Assembly (NCBI RefSeq): GCF_009811555.1
Contig: NZ_BLIN01000002.1
Span: 496,001-560,000 of the forward strand
Direction of reading: 5' to 3'
From: Streptomyces caniferus
GTDB lineage: Bacteria > Actinomycetota > Actinomycetes > Streptomycetales > Streptomycetaceae
DNA: 64,000 nt
Below are positions 8,369 through 17,128 of this stretch, piece after piece. The notes under the pieces were generated by a model that saw only the letters and a program-made list of their open reading frames with translations, did not search any database and had not been told where the DNA came from. The number at the start of each line of letters is the position of its first letter. Positions within the stretch are counted from its first letter, which is position 1. Position numbers and translations under genes: made by a program.

Positions 8369-9031
8369 ATGCGCCTCGTCATCGCCCGCTGCTCCGTGGA
8401 CTACGCGGGCCGGCTCACCGCCCATCTCCCCTCGGCCCCTCGCCTCATCCTGGTGAAGGCGGACGGCTCCGTCTCCATTCACGCGGACGACCGGGCCTAC
8501 AAACCCCTCAACTGGATGTCGCCGCCCTGCACTCTCAAGGAGGGCGACGGGGAGGTGTGGACGGTGGAGAACAAGGGGGGCGAGAAGCTCATCATCACCC
8601 TCGAGGAGGTCATGCACGACTCCTCGCACGAGCTCGGCGTCGACCCGGGGCTCATCAAGGACGGGGTGGAGGCGCACCTCCAGGAGCTGCTCGCGGACCG
8701 GATCGAAACCTTGGGCGAGGGATACTCGCTGATTCGGCGTGAATACCCCACTGCCATCGGCCCGGTGGATATCTTGTGCCGGGACGCGGATGGCCAGACC
8801 GTCGCCGTCGAGATCAAGCGGCGTGGTGAGATCGACGGTGTCGAGCAGCTCACCCGCTACCTCGAACTCCTCAACCGCGACCCGCACTTGGCGCCGGTGA
8901 AGGGCGTCTTCGCGGCGCAGGAGATCAAGCCGCAGGCGCGCGTCCTGGCCACCGACCGCGGTATCGGCTGCGTCGTCCTGGACTACGACGCACTGCGCGG
9001 CATCGAGGACGACAAGCTCCGTCTGTTCTGA
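8369..9031 (+). CDS. nucS: NucS/EndoMS mismatch-specific endonuclease
   Basis: 220 aa. The N-terminal DNA-binding half ([16 protein letters not shown]...) is followed by a C-terminal restriction-like nuclease with [21 protein letters not shown] (the catalytic D...ExK residues) and QLTRYLELL. It ends in LRLF, a beta-clamp-binding type tail. In actinobacteria, which lack MutS/MutL, NucS performs non-canonical mismatch repair by making double-strand cuts at G:T, G:G and T:T mismatches and is stimulated by the sliding clamp. A TAGCGT box (8355-8360) 8 nt before the ATG and no ribosome binding site point to leaderless expression. Confidence 0.95.
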   Translation: MRLVIARCSVDYAGRLTAHLPSAPRLILVKADGSVSIHADDRAYKPLNWMSPPCTLKEGDGEVWTVENKGGEKLIITLEEVMHDSSHELGVDPGLIKDGVEAHLQELLADRIETLGEGYSLIRREYPTAIGPVDILCRDADGQTVAVEIKRRGEIDGVEQLTRYLELLNRDPHLAPVKGVFAAQEIKPQARVLATDRGIGCVVLDYDALRGIEDDKLRLF

Positions 9032-9056
9032 CCCCGTGCGGCCCCGTGGGCGGCCG

Positions 9057-9103
9057 CACAGCGCGAGGGCCCGGTACACACGTACCCGGGCCCTCGCGCT
9101 GTG
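9057..9103. terminator. Long bidirectional terminator after nucS
   Basis: An almost perfect 21-22 bp stem with one bulged base (left arm 9057-9077, right arm 9082-9103), lying between the convergent ends of nucS and the minus-strand NTPase gene. One of the strongest hairpins in the window. Confidence 0.8.
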
Positions 9104-9115
9104 TGCCGGACGGCC

Positions 9116-11740
9116 TCAGCCGGCCGGGGCGCTCTGCGTACCGGAGGCGGAGGGTGCTGTTCCGTCGGACGGGGCGCTGCCACCGCCGTCGGACGGCATG
9201 GTGCCGCTGCCACCGGAGGAGCTTCCGGAGGGCTGGGCGGCCGACTGCGACGGGCTCTGCGTCGTCGGCTTGCCCGTGCCCGTGGGGTCGTCGCTGGGCG
9301 TCGGGTCCGTCGACGGGCCGGTCGGGTCGTCCGTCGGCGGGTCCGTGGGCTCGTCGGTCGGCGGCCGCGTATGGGTCGGCCGGCCGGTGGGCGCGGTGGG
9401 CCGCCCGGTCGGCTCGGCCGGGCCGGTCGACGGGTCCGTGGGCCCGGTGCTGGGGTCGGTGGGCGAGCCGCTGGTGGCGGGGGTGCTGGTCGACGGGGAC
9501 GGGCTCGGCGAGTGGGCGGGGGTACCGGGCCGGGAGGTGCCGGGGCCGGCGGGCGGCAGGCTGGAGCCCGTGGCGGGCTGTTCGGCCGGCAGCTCGCTGC
9601 CGTCGCCGTCGTCCGTGGTCTGCTCCGTGCTGACCTTGTCGTCGTGGGGGTGGGTGCCGCCCGTCGCCCCGAGAGTGACGAGGGTGCCGAGGACGGCCGC
9701 CAGCAGCGCGCCGGCGCCCGCGGCCACGGCGTTGCGGCGCGCCCCGCCGAACACCCGCAAGGCGCCCTTGCCGGTCCTGGTGCCGCCGTCGGCCGCGGCC
9801 GGGACGGCCGTGGTGGCGGCGGTCGCCGAAGCTCCCCGGGCGACGATCGTGGCCGCGGCCTCCTCGGCGCGTGCCGCCCGCAGCTTGGCGGTCGAGGCGG
9901 TGTCACGCGGCCTGGCGGCCGGCGCCTTCGACTTGGACTTCGACATGTCCGGCTTCCGGGCGGCGGCCGCACCGGTCGCCTGCGGGAGCGCCGTGGTGGC
10001 CGCCGCGGCCGCTTCGGCCCGCGAACGGTCGGTGACCAGCGCCAGGGCCCGCCGTCCGGCCACCGCGCCGTTGCGGTCGGAGAGCACCCCGCGCAGTCCG
10101 ATGGACGCCTCCAGCTCGGCGCGCGCCCGGTCGAGGCTGCCGGTGCACAGCGCGAGGACGCCCAGCTCGTGGTGGAAGTAGGCCTCTTCGGCGACCTCCC
10201 CGGCCAGTCGTGCGGCCTCCTGGCCGTGCCGCAGGCTGCGCTCCCACGCGTTCCACTGCAGGGCGGCGGCGAACGCCGGGGCGGCCGTACGGGCGAGCAG
10301 GACGGCCGCGCTGGCGTGCCCGCTCTCCCGGCTGCCGGTCAGCACGCCCATGGCGGCCAGCGCCACATCGGACTCGGCGGCGACCCGCTCGGGGGTGACC
10401 GAGGGGTGCCCGGCCCACCAGGCGTAGTGCTGGGCGGCGGTGTGCGCCCGTGCGGCGGCGTCCTCGGCGTACCCGGCCGCCTCCAGCTGGTCCTGGACGG
10501 TGGCGGCGAGCCGGTAGTGGCTGCCGACCGGGGTGATCAGGCCGCAGGCCAGCAGCTCGCCGAGGGCGGCGTCGGCGTGGGTGTCCTGGGTGAGGGCCGG
10601 CAGATGCGCCTGGTGGGGCAGCTCGCCGCCGAGCGCGACGGCGAAGCGCAGCGTCTCCTGGGCGGCGGCGCCGAGCCGCGAGGCGAGCAGCGGCGCGGGG
10701 GCGGCGGCCTCGCCGAGGGACGGCAACGGCACCTCGGGCCGCTCGCCGGGCTCCGCGGAGTCTTCGGCGGCGTCGGCGGCGGCGGCCGTCCCCTCCCCGG
10801 GGAAGAGGCCGTAGCCGTCGTCGAGGGCGCCCGGTCCGGCCCGCAGCCGGTCACACTGTCGCAACAGGGCGGCCGCCTGCACGAACCGCAGCGGCAGCCC
10901 CTCCGACTCGAACCAGAGGTCGGCGGACCAGGCCTCCTCGTCGTCGGTCAGCGGCCGGTCCACGGCGCGCCCCAGCAGCCGGGCGCAGGCCGCCCGGCCG
11001 AGACCGCCGAGGAAGACCTCTTCGAGGTGCGAGCCGGGGCTGGGGGCCGCGACATCGGGCGTGGCGGCGATCAGGAAGGCGCACTCGGGGGTCGCGTCGA
11101 GCAGCTCGTCGAGCGCGGCGCCGCCGAACTCCAGGTCGTCCAGGACGACGATGGCGCCGATCTCGGCGATCATGCGCAGCAGTTCGGGCCGGTCCAGACG
11201 GTGCTGCGGGGCCCGGTAGACGGCGGTGAACAGCGCGTGCAGCAGGTCGGTGGCGGTGCGGTGGTAGCCGGAGAGCCGGATGACGCCGTCGGGGGCGAGG
11301 CCGTCGCAAGCGGTGGCGACGGCGTCCAGCAGTCGGGTGCGGCCCGAGCCGGAGGGGCCGGTGACGCGTACGGAGCGACCGCGGGAGAGCAGCCGGACCA
11401 GGCGTTCGGTGTCCTCGGTGCGCTCTTCGAGCACGGCCTCGTGTCCGGCGACCCCGGGCGGGCCCGGGGGCACCGGGGGCGCGGCGGCACGGGCGGCCGC
11501 GGCGCGTTCCTGCGGGTCGAGTCTGCCGGGGGTCTCGGGGCGCTCGCCGGGCGGGCAGGGTTCTATTTCGCTGCCGTCGACGGGGTTGACGGTGACGAGG
11601 TAGGGGCCCGAGACGAGCCGGACGACACGGGCGAGCCCGCCGGAGCCGCTGCGCGCGACGCCGAACGCGGGGGCCGGTGGCTCGGCAGGGCCGCCCTGCT
11701 CGCCGTACTCCTCAGGTCCCCGGTGGTGGTTCGGGTCCAT
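9116..11740 (-). CDS. Membrane-anchored STAND-type NTPase with Pro/Thr/Ser-rich C-terminal tail
   Basis: 874 aa from ATG 11740 (GGGAG 8 nt upstream; an earlier in-frame codon at 11791 lacks a site). Order: a short leader, Walker A TGPSGSGRTRLLDA near residue 130, Walker B AIVVLDDLEF near 205, a winged-helix/ARC-like region, then TPR-like helices (about 420-530). A basic linker and one membrane segment around residue 650 (LLAAVLGTLVTLGATGG) follow, and finally about 215 residues rich in Pro, Thr, Ser, Asp and Gly with PTDPSTGPTDPSTGP-type repeats. The topology suggests a cytoplasmic ATPase and a wall-spanning tail, possibly O-mannosylated. The STAS gene lies upstream on the same strand. Function unknown; a sensor or signalling NTPase is an inference. 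Confidence 0.75.
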   Translation of the reverse strand: MDPNHHRGPEEYGEQGGPAEPPAPAFGVARSGSGGLARVVRLVSGPYLVTVNPVDGSEIEPCPPGERPETPGRLDPQERAAAARAAAPPVPPGPPGVAGHEAVLEERTEDTERLVRLLSRGRSVRVTGPSGSGRTRLLDAVATACDGLAPDGVIRLSGYHRTATDLLHALFTAVYRAPQHRLDRPELLRMIAEIGAIVVLDDLEFGGAALDELLDATPECAFLIAATPDVAAPSPGSHLEEVFLGGLGRAACARLLGRAVDRPLTDDEEAWSADLWFESEGLPLRFVQAAALLRQCDRLRAGPGALDDGYGLFPGEGTAAAADAAEDSAEPGERPEVPLPSLGEAAAPAPLLASRLGAAAQETLRFAVALGGELPHQAHLPALTQDTHADAALGELLACGLITPVGSHYRLAATVQDQLEAAGYAEDAAARAHTAAQHYAWWAGHPSVTPERVAAESDVALAAMGVLTGSRESGHASAAVLLARTAAPAFAAALQWNAWERSLRHGQEAARLAGEVAEEAYFHHELGVLALCTGSLDRARAELEASIGLRGVLSDRNGAVAGRRALALVTDRSRAEAAAAATTALPQATGAAAARKPDMSKSKSKAPAARPRDTASTAKLRAARAEEAAATIVARGASATAATTAVPAAADGGTRTGKGALRVFGGARRNAVAAGAGALLAAVLGTLVTLGATGGTHPHDDKVSTEQTTDDGDGSELPAEQPATGSSLPPAGPGTSRPGTPAHSPSPSPSTSTPATSGSPTDPSTGPTDPSTGPAEPTGRPTAPTGRPTHTRPPTDEPTDPPTDDPTGPSTDPTPSDDPTGTGKPTTQSPSQSAAQPSGSSSGGSGTMPSDGGGSAPSDGTAPSASGTQSAPAG

Positions 11741-12072
11741 GCTGCAAGCTCCCAGATCTGGCGTGCCGACTGCGCTTCCGGCCGTCCGCACTCCCCCGGC
11801 TCCGGCAGGTCGTCCTCAGCCGTCGCGTCTGGTCCGGTGCCCGCCGCGGATGATGGCATACGGGCGGGAACCGAACCATAGACCTGGAGAGCGGGCCGGT
11901 GCACCGCCGGGGGCCGGTCCTGACCGGAACTTCCTGGATTGGTCGGTATCACGCGGTTTACGACATTTCTGTCGCGTGGCTCTTCGGTTTTCCTCACGCT
12001 TCGGGCGCGATCCTGATCGCCCCTGCCGCCCCGGACCCCCGTGCGGGTGGGCGGCCGAGACGCTCCCCCGTC
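11741..12072. other. Intergenic region upstream of the NTPase gene
   Basis: About 330 nt with no convincing gene. It contains the terminator of the STAS gene at its right end and a comparatively AT-rich patch near 11930-11995 (TGGATTGGTCGG, GGTTTACGACATTTCTGTC) where a promoter for the NTPase gene is likely, though no consensus pair stands out. Confidence 0.4.
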
Positions 12073-12093
12073 TCAGACCCGGGGGAGCGTCTC
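12057..12093 (-). terminator. Terminator overlapping the 3' end of the STAS gene
   Basis: Perfect 13-bp stem GAGACGCTCCCCC (12057-12069) / GGGGGAGCGTCTC (12081-12093). The STAS stop codon (12073-12075) is in the loop, so the last codons of the gene form one arm of the terminator. Confidence 0.6.
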
Positions 12094-12396
12094 CGACTCG
12101 ATGCCGCCTTCGATGGCGAGGATGCGGTGCAGCCGGGTGGCGACGAGCAGGCGCTGCATCTGGGGCGGCACTCCGCGCAGCACCAGCCTGCGGCCCACCC
12201 GGCCGGCGCGGCGGTGGGCGCCCATGATCACGCCGAGCCCGGTGGCGTCCCAGGAATCCAGCTCGGTCAGGTCCAGCACGAGATCGCCCCGACCGGAGTC
12301 GACGGCGGCATGCAGGGCCGTACGGGCGTCCGCCGCGCTGCGGACGTCGAGGCGGCCCCCGACAACCAGCTCGGCGTGGTCGCCCCTGATGTGCAT
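12073..12396 (-). CDS. STAS-domain protein, anti-anti-sigma factor type
   Basis: A 107-aa single STAS domain. The family's phosphorylation loop, normally D-S-S/T-G-L-G, reads DSWDATGLGVIMG, so a Thr occupies the usual Ser position. Proteins of this type bind RsbW-like anti-sigma kinases when unphosphorylated and free a sigma factor. RBS GGGGAG precedes the ATG. No kinase or sigma gene is adjacent, so the partner is encoded elsewhere. S. coelicolor has dozens of such proteins; which sigma factor this one serves cannot be told. Confidence 0.85.
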   Translation of the reverse strand: MHIRGDHAELVVGGRLDVRSAADARTALHAAVDSGRGDLVLDLTELDSWDATGLGVIMGAHRRAGRVGRRLVLRGVPPQMQRLLVATRLHRILAIEGGIESETLPRV

Positions 12397-12542
12397 ATGC
12401 GCTCCCCGATGTCATGGGTGGTGACGCCTGGACGTCTACAGAACTGACTGCCTCTCATGCGGCGAAGTTGCCGCCTGTAAGCGAACCGATACCGAATTCA
12501 CCCCGTGGGGTGACCCCATTGGTCGATGGGGCTGACGCGGCA

Positions 12543-13391
12543 TCAGTGCTTGTAGAAGCCCTGCCCACTCTTGCGACCGATATCGCCCGCATCGACCATT
12601 CGCCGCATGATCTCCGGCGGTGCGAACTTCTCGTCCTGGGACTCGGTGTAGATGTTGTCGGTGGCGTGCAGCAGGATGTCGACGCCCGTCAGGTCGGCGG
12701 TGGCCAGCGGCCCCATCGCATGACCGAAGCCCAGCTTGCAGGCGGTGTCGATGTCCTCGGCGCTGGCCACGCCGGACTCGTAGAGCTTGGTGGCCTCGAC
12801 GACCAGCGCCGAGATCAGGCGGGTGGTGACGAAGCCGGCCACATCGCGGTTGACGACGACGCAGGTCTTGCCGACCGACTCGGCGAACTCCCGGGCGGTG
12901 GCGAGGGTTTCGTCACTGGTCTTGTAGCCGCGGACCAGCTCGCACAGCTGCATCATCGGCACCGGCGAGAAGAAGTGCGCACCGACGACCCGCTCGGGAC
13001 GGGAGGTGGCGGCGGCGATCTTGGTGATCGGGATGGCGGAGGTATTGGAGGCCAGTACCGCCTCGTCCTTGACGAGCTTGTCCAGCGCCTGGAAGATCTC
13101 CCGCTTGACGTCGATCCGCTCGAAGACGGCCTCGACGACGATATCGGCGTCGGCGACGGCCTCCATGTCGGTCGTGGTGGTGATGCGGGCCAGCGCCTGC
13201 TCGGCATCGGCCGCGGCCAGCTTGCCCTTGGCGACGAACTTCTCGTACGAGGCCTCGATGCCGCCCTTGCCCCGGGCCAGCGCCTCGTCCGTCACATCGC
13301 GGAGAACCACGTCCCAGCCCGCCTGGGCAGAGACCTGCGCGATACCGGACCCCATGAGTCCGGCCCCGATGACGGCGAGCTTCTTTGCCAC
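12543..13391 (-). CDS. 3-hydroxybutyryl-CoA dehydrogenase
   Basis: 282 aa from GTG 13391, with AGGGG 6 nt upstream (longer in-frame extensions lack homology). Rossmann motif AVIGAGLMGSGIAQVSAQAG opens the NAD-binding domain; the conserved FFSPVPMMQLCELVRG and NRDVAGFVTTRL segments belong to the 3-hydroxyacyl-CoA dehydrogenase fold, and the C-terminal domain has GFGHAMGPLATADLTG. It oxidises 3-hydroxybutyryl-CoA to acetoacetyl-CoA (or the reverse) in fatty-acid and butyryl-CoA metabolism, feeding the ethylmalonyl-CoA route in streptomycetes. Length equals the short single-function Hbd type, not the fused FadB type. Confidence 0.92.
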   Translation of the reverse strand: MAKKLAVIGAGLMGSGIAQVSAQAGWDVVLRDVTDEALARGKGGIEASYEKFVAKGKLAAADAEQALARITTTTDMEAVADADIVVEAVFERIDVKREIFQALDKLVKDEAVLASNTSAIPITKIAAATSRPERVVGAHFFSPVPMMQLCELVRGYKTSDETLATAREFAESVGKTCVVVNRDVAGFVTTRLISALVVEATKLYESGVASAEDIDTACKLGFGHAMGPLATADLTGVDILLHATDNIYTESQDEKFAPPEIMRRMVDAGDIGRKSGQGFYKH

Positions 13392-13546
13392 TGCTGTCCC
13401 CTCACACCCTGTGCATTTGACGGTCCTGGGTGACGTTAGCGGTCGTGAGCGATCGTTTGGAGGGGAAGAGATGCGCGTCACGTCTCGGATGACGGACATC
13501 ACACCGACGGGGTCGCCGGGTGGGGAACGAACCGGACAGCTCGCCG

Positions 13547-14188
13547 TCAGTCGGTCGCCCGTACGGCGTAGTTGAGGACCTTTTCGCCCAGCAGGTCCGC
13601 CATCTCGTCCAGGAGGACGAGGGCCTCCCGGGAGGCCTCGGCGGGCTTGCGGCCCGCGAGCATCTGCTGCGCGATCCAGCCCATCAGACTCTGGTGCACC
13701 CAGCCGATCTGGCCCGCCATCAGACCCGGCAGCGGGTCGTCGGCCGCAGCACCGGTCTCCTCCCGGAGCGTTTCCTCCAGGTCGAGGTGGATCTCCTGCT
13801 GCATGTACCAGAGGCGGGCCTTGAGGGTGGGCGCCCCGTCCACCACGCGCATGAACCGGTCGTACCCCTCGATCAGGCCGACCCGCGGCGAGACCGCCTC
13901 GACCTCCTCGCGCAGCTCCCGCAGCACGGCGACGGCCGCGGACTCCCCGGCCGGCCGGCCGCGCACGAAGCGCGAGAGCCGGTCCAGGACGCCCTTGCTC
14001 CGGTCGAAGAAGAGGTCCTCCTTGGCCGGGAAGTAGTTGTAGACGGTGTTCACGGAGACGTCCGCGGCCCGGGCGACCTCCGCGATGGTCACCTCGTCGA
14101 AGCCGCGCTCCATGAACATGCCGGTCGCCACGTCCGAGATGTACTGGCGGGTCTGCCGCTTCTTCCGCTCCCTGAGCCCCTCTGCCAT
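13547..14188 (-). CDS. TetR-family regulator, likely of the adjacent ABC exporter
   Basis: 213 aa. N-terminal helix-turn-helix: TRQYISDVATGMFMERGFDEVTIAEVARAADVSVNTVYNYFP, the TetR signature; the rest is a helical ligand domain. It is transcribed divergently from the ABC genes starting at 14269, with only 80 nt between them and an AT-rich palindrome in that gap, the usual layout for local repression. AAGG sits just before the ATG. Confidence 0.88.
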   Translation of the reverse strand: MAEGLRERKKRQTRQYISDVATGMFMERGFDEVTIAEVARAADVSVNTVYNYFPAKEDLFFDRSKGVLDRLSRFVRGRPAGESAAVAVLRELREEVEAVSPRVGLIEGYDRFMRVVDGAPTLKARLWYMQQEIHLDLEETLREETGAAADDPLPGLMAGQIGWVHQSLMGWIAQQMLAGRKPAEASREALVLLDEMADLLGEKVLNYAVRATD

Positions 14189-14217
14189 GCCTTCACCCTA
14201 TCTTTCGCTGGGCTCGA

Positions 14218-14246
14218 TGAAATTTTGGGGGCGTTGCAATTTTTCA
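14218..14246. promoter_or_regulatory. Candidate TetR operator
   Basis: Imperfect palindrome TGAAATTTTG - 9 nt - CAATTTTTCA; 8 of 10 positions agree between the arms. It is the only AT-rich patch in the region and lies between the divergent TetR and ABC start codons, where binding would cover both promoters. Confidence 0.5.
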
Positions 14247-14268
14247 GTCGCTCTGTTTTTCTGTGGGC

Positions 14269-15051
14269 ATGCCAGTCATCGACGCGTCCGGACTCGCCCG
14301 GACCTTCACCACCCCGCGCGGCACCGTCGAGGCGGTGCGCGGTATCGACCTCCACGCCGAACGCGGGGAGATCCTCGGCTTCCTCGGGCCGAACGGCGCC
14401 GGGAAGACCACCACCCTGCGGATGCTCACGACCCTGCTGGCGCCCACCGGCGGCACCGCGACCGTCGCCGGCTGCGACCTGGCCCGCGATCCGGCGGGCG
14501 TACGCCGCGCCACCGGCTACGTCGCCCAGTCCGGCGGCGTCGACCCCCACGTCTCGGTGCGCGAGGAGCTGGTCACCCAGGCCCGCCTCTACCGCCTCGG
14601 CAAGGCCGAAGCCCTGGCGCGTACCGAGGAGTTGGCCGCCGACCTGGGCCTGGACGGGCTGCTGGACCGCAGGACCGCCACCCTCTCCGGCGGCCAGCGG
14701 CGCCGACTGGACCTCGCGATGGGCCTCGCCCACCGCCCCCAGGTGCTGTTCCTCGACGAGCCGACCACCGGACTCGACCCGGGCAGCCGCGCCGATCTGT
14801 GGGAGCTGGTCCGCCGGATCCGCGCCGAGCACGCCACCACCGTCTTCCTGACCACCCACTACCTCGACGAGGCCGACGCACTGGCCGACCGGCTGGTGAT
14901 CGTCGACAAGGGCGTGGTGGTCGCGGACGGCACACCGGACGCCCTCAAACGCGCCCATGCCGGCTCCCCCGACGCGCCCCTGCAGGACGCCTTCCTCGCC
15001 CTCACCGGGCGCGGTGCCACGCCCCACGACCCGGCCCCCCTCGCCGTCTAG
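14269..15051 (+). CDS. ABC transporter ATP-binding protein (DrrA-like)
   Basis: 260 aa; an alternative GTG start lies 6 nt earlier. Walker A GPNGAGKTT near residue 40, canonical signature LSGGQRRRLDLAMGL, Walker B VLFLDEPTTGLDP and switch TTHYLDEADALADRL. This is the DrrA/daunorubicin-resistance type that pairs with an ABC-2 membrane protein; the permease follows 9 nt downstream. There is no ribosome binding site before the start, so the mRNA may be leaderless. The family typically exports antibiotics or lipids; the substrate is unknown, but TetR control suggests ligand induction. Confidence 0.9.
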   Translation: MPVIDASGLARTFTTPRGTVEAVRGIDLHAERGEILGFLGPNGAGKTTTLRMLTTLLAPTGGTATVAGCDLARDPAGVRRATGYVAQSGGVDPHVSVREELVTQARLYRLGKAEALARTEELAADLGLDGLLDRRTATLSGGQRRRLDLAMGLAHRPQVLFLDEPTTGLDPGSRADLWELVRRIRAEHATTVFLTTHYLDEADALADRLVIVDKGVVVADGTPDALKRAHAGSPDAPLQDAFLALTGRGATPHDPAPLAV

Positions 15052-15060
15052 GAGCCCCCC

Positions 15061-15843
15061 TTGTCCTCCACCGCCGCCCCGTCGCGCTTCTCCTCGTTCC
15101 TCTCCGACACCGCGCTGATCTTCGGGCGCTACGCCCGCCAGACGCTGCGCTCCAGGCTCCAGATGCTCTTCGGCGTGCTGATGCCGATGCTCTACCTGCT
15201 CTTCTTCGGCCCGCTGCTGACCGATCTGCCGCTCTCCTCACCCGGCAGCTCGTGGCAGGTGCTGGTGCCCGGGCTGCTGCTCCAACTCGCCCTCTTCGGC
15301 GCCTCGTTCTGCGGCTTCGGCATCATCGTCGAGAAGCAGTACGGGGTCGTGGAGCGGATGCGGGTGACGCCGGTGAGCCGGCTGGCGCTGCTGCTGGGGC
15401 GGGTGCTGCGGGACGCCGCGCTGTTCGTCTTCCAGGCGGTGCTGCTGGTGCTGGCCGCGTTGGCCATGGGTCTGCGGGCACCGCTGCCCGGCATCCTCAT
15501 CGGCTTCGGGTTCGTCGCCGTACTGACCGTGGCGCTGGCCTCGCTGTCGTACGCGCTGGCGCTGCGGGTCGGCACACCGCAGGAGTTCGGGCCGGTCATC
15601 AACTCCGTCACCATGCCCTCGATGCTGCTGTCCGGGCTGATGCTGCCGATGGCGCTGGGGCCCGCGTGGCTCGACGTGCTCTCGCACTTCATGCCGTTCC
15701 GCTATCTCGTGGACGCGGTGCGGGCGGCGTTCGTCGGCTCCTACGCCTCCTCGGCGATGCTCTACGGCGTGCTGGTGGCGGTCGCGTTCGCCACGCTGTC
15801 CGTGAGCTACTGCACCCGGGTCTTCCGCAGGTCGGCGGCGTAG
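15061..15843 (+). CDS. ABC-2 type permease (DrrB-like)
   Basis: 260 aa from a TTG start supported by TAGGAG 6 nt upstream. It has about six membrane helices, opening SDTALIFGRYARQTLRSRLQ and ending with the family's FMPFRYLVDAVRAAFVG segment. It forms the exporter with the preceding ATPase, and the pair is controlled by the divergent TetR. Confidence 0.88.
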   Translation: MSSTAAPSRFSSFLSDTALIFGRYARQTLRSRLQMLFGVLMPMLYLLFFGPLLTDLPLSSPGSSWQVLVPGLLLQLALFGASFCGFGIIVEKQYGVVERMRVTPVSRLALLLGRVLRDAALFVFQAVLLVLAALAMGLRAPLPGILIGFGFVAVLTVALASLSYALALRVGTPQEFGPVINSVTMPSMLLSGLMLPMALGPAWLDVLSHFMPFRYLVDAVRAAFVGSYASSAMLYGVLVAVAFATLSVSYCTRVFRRSAA

Positions 15844-15853
15844 GCTCGCCCCT

Positions 15854-16426
15854 ATGGTGAATCTGACGCGCATCTACACCCGCACCGGCGACAAGGGCAC
15901 CACCGCCCTGGGCGACATGAGCCGTACCGCCAAGACCGATTCGCGGATCTCGGCGTACGCGGACGCCAACGAGGCCAATGCGGCGATCGGTGTGGCCCTG
16001 GCGCTCGGCTCGCTCCCCGAGGACGTCGCGGCGGTGCTGCTGCGGGTGCAGAACGACCTGTTCGACGTCGGCGCGGACCTGTCGACGCCGGTGGTGGAGA
16101 ACCCCGAATTCCCGCCGCTGCGCGTCGAGCAGAGCTACATCGACAAGCTGGAGGCCGACTGCGACCGCTTCCTGGCGGAGCTGGAGAAGCTGCGCAGCTT
16201 CATCCTTCCCGGCGGCACGGCCGGCGCCGCGCTGCTGCACCAGGCGTGCACGGTCGTCCGCCGCGCCGAGCGCGCGACCTGGGCCGCCTTCGAGGAGCAC
16301 GGCGAGACCATGAACCCGCTGACGGCCACCTACCTCAACCGCCTCTCCGACCTCCTGTTCATCCTGGCCCGTACGGCCAACAAGGAGGTCGGAGACGTGC
16401 TGTGGGTGCCCGGCGGAGAGCGCTGA
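15854..16426 (+). CDS. ATP:cob(I)alamin adenosyltransferase, PduO type
   Basis: 190 aa. The N-terminus RIYTRTGDKGTTALGDM is the ATP-binding signature of PduO-type enzymes, and the helical bundle carries RRAERATWAA and NRLSDLLFILAR, conserved residues of the trimer active site. It converts cob(I)alamin to adenosylcobalamin, the cofactor of methylmalonyl-CoA and ethylmalonyl-CoA mutases. It starts 11 nt after the permease. A TAGGCT box (15841-15846) 7 nt before the ATG suggests a leaderless transcript of its own. No cobalamin riboswitch is visible. Confidence 0.93.
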   Translation: MVNLTRIYTRTGDKGTTALGDMSRTAKTDSRISAYADANEANAAIGVALALGSLPEDVAAVLLRVQNDLFDVGADLSTPVVENPEFPPLRVEQSYIDKLEADCDRFLAELEKLRSFILPGGTAGAALLHQACTVVRRAERATWAAFEEHGETMNPLTATYLNRLSDLLFILARTANKEVGDVLWVPGGER

Positions 16427-16455
16427 GCGGGCACCGGCCGGGCGGCGCGAAGGCC

Positions 16456-17040
16456 CTAGCGCAGCGTCTTCTGCTGCGGCCGGGCCGGTTCCTCGGGGAC
16501 CTCGGTCCGGCCGCGGGGGTCCTTCTTCTGCCAGACGAGGTAGGTCAGCGCGATCACGGCGTGGATGCTGACGATCTTCAGCGCGGTGCCCTGCCACTCG
16601 TGCAGGGAGGTCGTGTCACCGCCGTCACCGACGTATGCGATCGCGGCCTGCAGCAGCCCGCAGGCGACCACGGCCATCAGCACCGTGCGCAGCCACAGCT
16701 TCCCCTCGTGCTTGGCGTAGTCGAGTCCGTACCGTTTCACCGGCCGCGGACCGCCGGCGAAGCGGTACGCGACGTGCGTGTCGACCCACTTGATCGTGTA
16801 GTGGCCGTAGGCGACCGTGAAGCCGATGTAGACGGCGGCCAGGCCGTGTTTCCAGTCCGCCGGCGCGCCGTTCTTCAGGTCGATCGCCGTGACGATCAGC
16901 AGGATCAGCTCCAGCAGCGGCTCCAACAGGAGCACCGCCGCTCCGGTCCGCGGCATCTTGGCCAGGTAACGCAGCGCCAGGCCGAGCGCCAGCAGCACCC
17001 AGAAGCCGACCTCGCAGGCGATGATCAGCACGACGATCAC
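16456..17040 (-). CDS. Conserved integral membrane protein
   Basis: 194 aa from GTG 17040 (AAAGGAG upstream). It has about five hydrophobic segments, starting IVVLIIACEVGFWVLLALGLALRYL, with a middle part ADWKHGLAAVYIGFTVAYGHYTIKWVD and a polar C-terminal tail. No transport or catalytic motif is recognised. Related proteins occur at this place (near SCO5379) in other streptomycetes. Convergent with the adenosyltransferase gene and divergent from the two-component pair. Confidence 0.75.
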   Translation of the reverse strand: MIVVLIIACEVGFWVLLALGLALRYLAKMPRTGAAVLLLEPLLELILLIVTAIDLKNGAPADWKHGLAAVYIGFTVAYGHYTIKWVDTHVAYRFAGGPRPVKRYGLDYAKHEGKLWLRTVLMAVVACGLLQAAIAYVGDGGDTTSLHEWQGTALKIVSIHAVIALTYLVWQKKDPRGRTEVPEEPARPQQKTLR

Positions 17041-17128
17041 GGCTGTCTCCTTTCAGGGCTCTCCACCGAACACCTCAAGCCTTCCAGCGGCCGCCGCCCG
17101 TCACGTCGTCGCGCGCGATGATCCGCGA

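Noticed and set aside
9101..11881. 926-codon open frame on the plus strand
   Set aside because: Antisense to the STAND NTPase, which has Walker motifs and a good ribosome binding site; the plus-strand product is Gly/Arg repeats only.
15854..16426. Search for a cobalamin riboswitch near the adenosyltransferase
   Set aside because: Only 11 nt separate it from the upstream gene; no B12-box-like sequence was found.
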